The notes under the pieces were generated by a model. That model was not told the DNA's origin and made no database searches. It saw only the letters and a list, made by a program, of their open reading frames with translations. The position numbers and the translations under genes are program-made. DNA of 64,000 bases, from NCBI RefSeq assembly GCF_009708005.2, contig NZ_CP052757.1:3162001-3226000 (forward strand), written 5' to 3'. Position 1 is the stretch's first letter. Every line of letters begins with the position of its first letter. This DNA comes from Cellulosimicrobium protaetiae. GTDB lineage: Bacteria > Actinomycetota > Actinomycetes > Actinomycetales > Cellulomonadaceae. Shown here one piece after another: positions 60,917-64,000 of the stretch.

Positions 60917-61879
60917 TCAGAAGAGGACGGTCGCGTACGTGCCGACCTGCTCGAACCCGACGCGACGGTACGTCGCGAGCGCGCGCGTGTTGTAGTCGTT
61001 GACGTAGAGCGACACGACGGGCGGGGCGAGGCGCCGCGCGGCCTCCGCCGGGGTGCCCCGGCGCGCGAGCTGCACGACGGCGGCCATCCCGGGCGCCGCG
61101 AGTCCTTGCCCGCGGTACCGCGGGTCGACCCACACGCCCTGCACCTGCGCGACGAGGGGGGTGACCGCCCCGAGCTCGGCCTTGAAGACGACGTGCGGTC
61201 CGCCGTCGCCTGCCGCGAGCCGGACGAACGACCGCCCCGCGAGCACGAGCGACCGCACGCGCTCCTCGTACGCGCGCCCGCCGCCCTCGACGGGCGAGTA
61301 GCCCACCTCCTCGGTGAACATGCGCACGCACGCCGGGAGGACGACGGGGACCTCGGCGGGGACGGAGCGCCGCACGCCGGGGTCCGGCTCGACGTCGGGG
61401 TCGCGGTCGATCGCGAGCGACGGCTGGTTCGCGCGGATCTCGCGCGGCGACGGCCAGTGCGGGGCGAGCAGCTCCCACAGGGCCAGGACCGCGTCGCGCT
61501 CGCCCACGACCGACGACGAGCGCCGCCCGGCGTGCCGCGCGAGCACCGCGAACGCGGCGACCGCCGCGCGGGTCCGGTCGGGTTCGAGCGACGCCGGGAC
61601 AACCGGCACGAGGTTCGCCCCCGCCCAGCACACCGCCTCGAGCGGCCCGACCGCCGGGAACCCCCACGCCTGCCCCCCGGCCGCGTGCAGCCCCGCGTGC
61701 TGCGCGACCGCGAGACGCGCCGCCGCGAGCGTCGACGCGACCGGGTCGCCCGCGCACACCGCCAGCGCCTCCGGGACGTCCGCGTCGACGAGCACACGCC
61801 CCCGGGCGTGCTCGGTGTCACCGGCCCCCCCGCGCGTCCGCGGCCTCAGGGCCGGGACGGACGGACGCCAACGGGCCAC
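60917..61879 (-). CDS. DUF4081-GNAT acetyltransferase
   Basis: A 320-residue protein: an N-terminal DUF4081 half (about residues 25-150, with WGFPAVGPLEAVCWAGANLV) and a C-terminal GNAT domain with the acetyl-CoA loop YRGQGLAAPGMA and VSLYVNDYNTRAL. The mycobacterial counterpart lies at the same place after ispG (gcpE). The substrate is unknown. The GTG start is seven bases after the ispG stop, so it belongs to the M50 protease-ispG unit. Confidence 0.88.
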   Translation of the reverse strand: MARWRPSVPALRPRTRGGAGDTEHARGRVLVDADVPEALAVCAGDPVASTLAAARLAVAQHAGLHAAGGQAWGFPAVGPLEAVCWAGANLVPVVPASLEPDRTRAAVAAFAVLARHAGRRSSSVVGERDAVLALWELLAPHWPSPREIRANQPSLAIDRDPDVEPDPGVRRSVPAEVPVVLPACVRMFTEEVGYSPVEGGGRAYEERVRSLVLAGRSFVRLAAGDGGPHVVFKAELGAVTPLVAQVQGVWVDPRYRGQGLAAPGMAAVVQLARRGTPAEAARRLAPPVVSLYVNDYNTRALATYRRVGFEQVGTYATVLF

Positions 61880-61886
61880 GGGACCG

Positions 61887-63050
61887 TCAGCCGACCGTGA
61901 CGACCGGCGGGCCGGCCTGCGCGTCGTTCTCCGGCGTCATGGTCTCTGCGATGCGCAGCGCCTCCTCGATGAGGGTCTCGACGATCAGCGACTCCGGCAC
62001 CGTCTTGACGACCTCGCCCTTGACGAAGATCTGGCCCTTGCCGTTGCCCGACGCGACGCCGAGGTCCGCCTCACGCGCCTCACCCGGGCCGTTGACGACG
62101 CAACCCATGACCGCGACGCGCAGCGGCACCTCCATGCCCTCGAGCCCGGCCGTGACCTTCTCCGCGAGCGTGTACACGTCCACCTGGGCGCGGCCGCACG
62201 ACGGGCACGACACGATCTCGAGCTTGCGGGGGCGCAGGTTGAGCGCCTGGAGGATCTGGTTGCCGACCTTGACCTCCTCGACCGGGGGCGCGGACAGCGA
62301 GACGCGGATCGTGTCGCCGATGCCCTTGCTCAGCAGCGCGCCGAACGCCGTGGCCGACTTGATCGTGCCCTGGAACGCGGGGCCGGCCTCGGTCACGCCG
62401 AGGTGCAGCGGCCAGTCCCCCGCCTCCGCGAGCAGCTCGTACGCCCGCACCATGACGACCGGGTCGTTGTGCTTCACGGAGATCTTGAAGTCGTGGAAGC
62501 CGTGCTCCTCGAACAGCGACGCCTCCCACACGGCCGACTCGACCAGCGCCTCGGGCGTCGCCTTGCCGTACTTCGCGAGCAGGCGCGGGTCGAGGGAGCC
62601 GGCGTTCACGCCGATGCGCAGGGACACGCCCGCGTCGGACGCCGCCTTCGCGATCTCCTTGACCTGGTCGTCGAACTTGCGGATGTTGCCCGGGTTCACG
62701 CGCACCGCGGCGCAGCCCGCGTCGATCGCGGCGAACACGTACTTGGGCTGGAAGTGGATGTCCGCGATCACCGGGATCTGCGACTTCTTGGCGATCGCCG
62801 GCAGCGCGAGCGCGTCGTCCGCGCTCGGCACCGCGACGCGCACGATGTCGCAGCCCGACGCCGTGAGCTCCGCGATCTGCTGGAGGGTGGCGTTGATGTC
62901 CGTCGTCGGCGTCGTCGTCATCGACTGGACGCTGATGGGGGCGTCGCCGCCGACGTCCACCTTGCCGACCTTGATCTTGCGGCTCTTGCGTCGCGGCGCG
63001 AGGACCGGCGGCGGGGCGGCAGGCATTCCGAGACTGATGGGTACGCTCAC
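61887..63050 (-). CDS. ispG: 4-hydroxy-3-methylbut-2-enyl-diphosphate synthase (IspG)
   Basis: A 387-residue [4Fe-4S] enzyme of the non-mevalonate isoprenoid pathway. The TIM-barrel half starts [19 protein letters not shown] and includes [12 protein letters not shown] and AVRVNPGNI; the cluster ligands are in [12 protein letters not shown] and GCVVNGPGE. The GTG at 63050 lies six bases after GATACT on the minus strand, so a leaderless transcript may start here in addition to read-through from the protease gene. Order with the M50 protease upstream and the GNAT gene downstream is conserved. Confidence 0.96.
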   Translation of the reverse strand: MSVPISLGMPAAPPPVLAPRRKSRKIKVGKVDVGGDAPISVQSMTTTPTTDINATLQQIAELTASGCDIVRVAVPSADDALALPAIAKKSQIPVIADIHFQPKYVFAAIDAGCAAVRVNPGNIRKFDDQVKEIAKAASDAGVSLRIGVNAGSLDPRLLAKYGKATPEALVESAVWEASLFEEHGFHDFKISVKHNDPVVMVRAYELLAEAGDWPLHLGVTEAGPAFQGTIKSATAFGALLSKGIGDTIRVSLSAPPVEEVKVGNQILQALNLRPRKLEIVSCPSCGRAQVDVYTLAEKVTAGLEGMEVPLRVAVMGCVVNGPGEAREADLGVASGNGKGQIFVKGEVVKTVPESLIVETLIEEALRIAETMTPENDAQAGPPVVTVG

Positions 63051-63174
63051 GCCCCTAGTATCCCCCGTCGGCCGTCCGACGCCGCACGTCGGACCTGTCC
63101 GGGTCGTCACCTTCCCGGCGGCTCCGGCACATCTTCGCTCCCCCTCCACGCACGCCTCCCGCCGAGACGCCGGA

Positions 63175-64000
63175 CTACGTGAGGCGGACGGGGTCGATGA
63201 TGTCGGCGAGGATGAGGAGAGCGCCCACGCCGACGAGGACGACGAACATGACGTACGCGACGGGCATCATCCGGGCGAGGTCGGCCGGGCCGGGGCGCGG
63301 GAGGCCACGGACGCGCGCGACCGTGCGCTTGGCCCCCTCGTAGAGGGCGTTGACGACGTGCCCGCCGTCGAGCGGCAGGAGCGGGATGAGGTTGAAGACG
63401 AACAGGGCGACGTTGAGCGCGGCGAGCAGCAGCAGCATCGTGACGACGCGGTCGAGGATCGGGCTCTCCGCCCCCGCGACGTCGACCGCGACACGACCGA
63501 CCCCGACGACGCTCATGACGGAGTCCTGGCCGCGGGGCGCGTCGGTGAACGCGGCCTCGGCGGCCTCGTAGACCTTGACGGGGAGGGTGACGATGATCCC
63601 CGCCGTGCCGCTCACCTGCTGCCACGTGGCCTCGGCGGCGACGCCGATCCCGGTGGGCTCCCGCTCGACCGTCGGGGTGAAGCCCACGAACCCGGCGGGC
63701 TCGGTCACCGGGTCTCCGGAGTCGTCCACGACGGGCGTCCCGTCCTCGGCGACGACCTGCCGCTCGACGTCGACCGGTGTGATGGTGAGGTCGACCTGCT
63801 CGCCGTCGCGCTCGACGACGACGGGCGTCGCCTGCCCGGCCGATCCGCGGATCATGCCGGAGAGCTGGTCCCAGGAGGTGACCTCCTCGCCGTCGAACGA
63901 CACGACCGTGTCGCCCGGCTCCAGGCCCGCGGCGGCCGCGGGCGACGGGTCGGCGGTGGCGGCGCACTCCTCCTGCTCGGTCGCGACGACCGACGGGACG
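63175..64000 (-). CDS. M50 site-2 protease RseP/Rip1 (5' part beyond window)
   Basis: The last 275 codons of an intramembrane zinc protease are visible; the start and the HExxH motif lie beyond the window edge. A PDZ domain ([16 protein letters not shown]) is followed by the second membrane core with [13 protein letters not shown], whose Asp is the third zinc ligand, and a final helix ([18 protein letters not shown]). The family cleaves anti-sigma factors in the membrane. It is upstream of ispG with a 124-base gap, as in mycobacteria (rip1-gcpE). Confidence 0.93.
   Translation of the reverse strand, partial: VPSVVATEQEECAATADPSPAAAAGLEPGDTVVSFDGEEVTSWDQLSGMIRGSAGQATPVVVERDGEQVDLTITPVDVERQVVAEDGTPVVDDSGDPVTEPAGFVGFTPTVEREPTGIGVAAEATWQQVSGTAGIIVTLPVKVYEAAEAAFTDAPRGQDSVMSVVGVGRVAVDVAGAESPILDRVVTMLLLLAALNVALFVFNLIPLLPLDGGHVVNALYEGAKRTVARVRGLPRPGPADLARMMPVAYVMFVVLVGVGALLILADIIDPVRLT

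Overview
The window is a 64 kb piece of a very GC-rich chromosome whose gene content and order are those of an actinobacterium. Blocks found around recA, dapB-pnp-rpsO, nusA-infB-truB-ribF and rseP-ispG in mycobacteria are kept here in the same order (miaB...recX-recA, clgR-cinA-pgsA-ftsK, rnj-dapA, dapB, M16 peptidase-pnp-rpsO, ribF, truB-rbfA-infB-ylxR-nusA-rimP, proS, GNAT-ispG-M50 protease). The extremely high GC, the many GTG starts and the gluABCD/recX/recA neighbourhood suggest Micrococcales, perhaps the Cellulosimicrobium/Cellulomonas group; this is an inference from memory of gene order, not a measured identity. No rRNA, tRNA, insertion sequence, prophage or CRISPR array was seen.

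Layout. 1-2.1 kb: a truncated gene, an extradiol-dioxygenase-like hypothetical and a pair of overlapping YbjN-domain genes. 2.1-7.4 kb: miaB divergent from gluABCD, a glutamate ABC importer. 7.4-18.8 kb: a DNA-repair district: recA-recX behind a perfect SOS box, a metallo-hydrolase/phosphatase pair, DUF3046, the giant helicase Lhr and a Nei-type glycosylase. 18.9-30.7 kb: clgR, cinA-pgsA, ftsK, a metallo-hydrolase, an Imm51-like protein, a TetR/membrane-protein divergon, RNase J with dapA, and a succinate-semialdehyde dehydrogenase. 30.8-35.1 kb: UPF0114-azlC-azlD operon, GNAT, a hypothetical, and dapB with a membrane TPR protein. 35.3-39.5 kb: M16 peptidase-pnp and rpsO. 39.6-45.9 kb: accessory region with an animal-type haem peroxidase, a two-component system and a divergent permease/ATPase exporter that resembles ChrSA-HrtBA haem detoxification. 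46-56 kb: a DUF6297/ABC pair behind ribF, then truB, rbfA, infB, ylxR, nusA and rimP. 56-64 kb: a DUF4439 lipoprotein, a small cysteine-rich protein, proS, an Fpg/Nei glycosylase, a GNAT protein, ispG and a truncated M50 protease.

How the parts fit. Most of the window is translation, RNA turnover, cell division and DNA repair. The repair genes cluster (recA, recX, lhr, nei). The most system-like region is 39.6-45.9 kb, where a haem enzyme, a sensor kinase/regulator and a probable haem exporter lie together with two kinds of repeat DNA in the divergent promoter region. Regulation is unusually readable: about a dozen genes start exactly six bases after a -10-like hexamer (leaderless mRNAs), infB is preceded by three overlapping mini-ORFs, and several promoters carry clear inverted or direct repeats.
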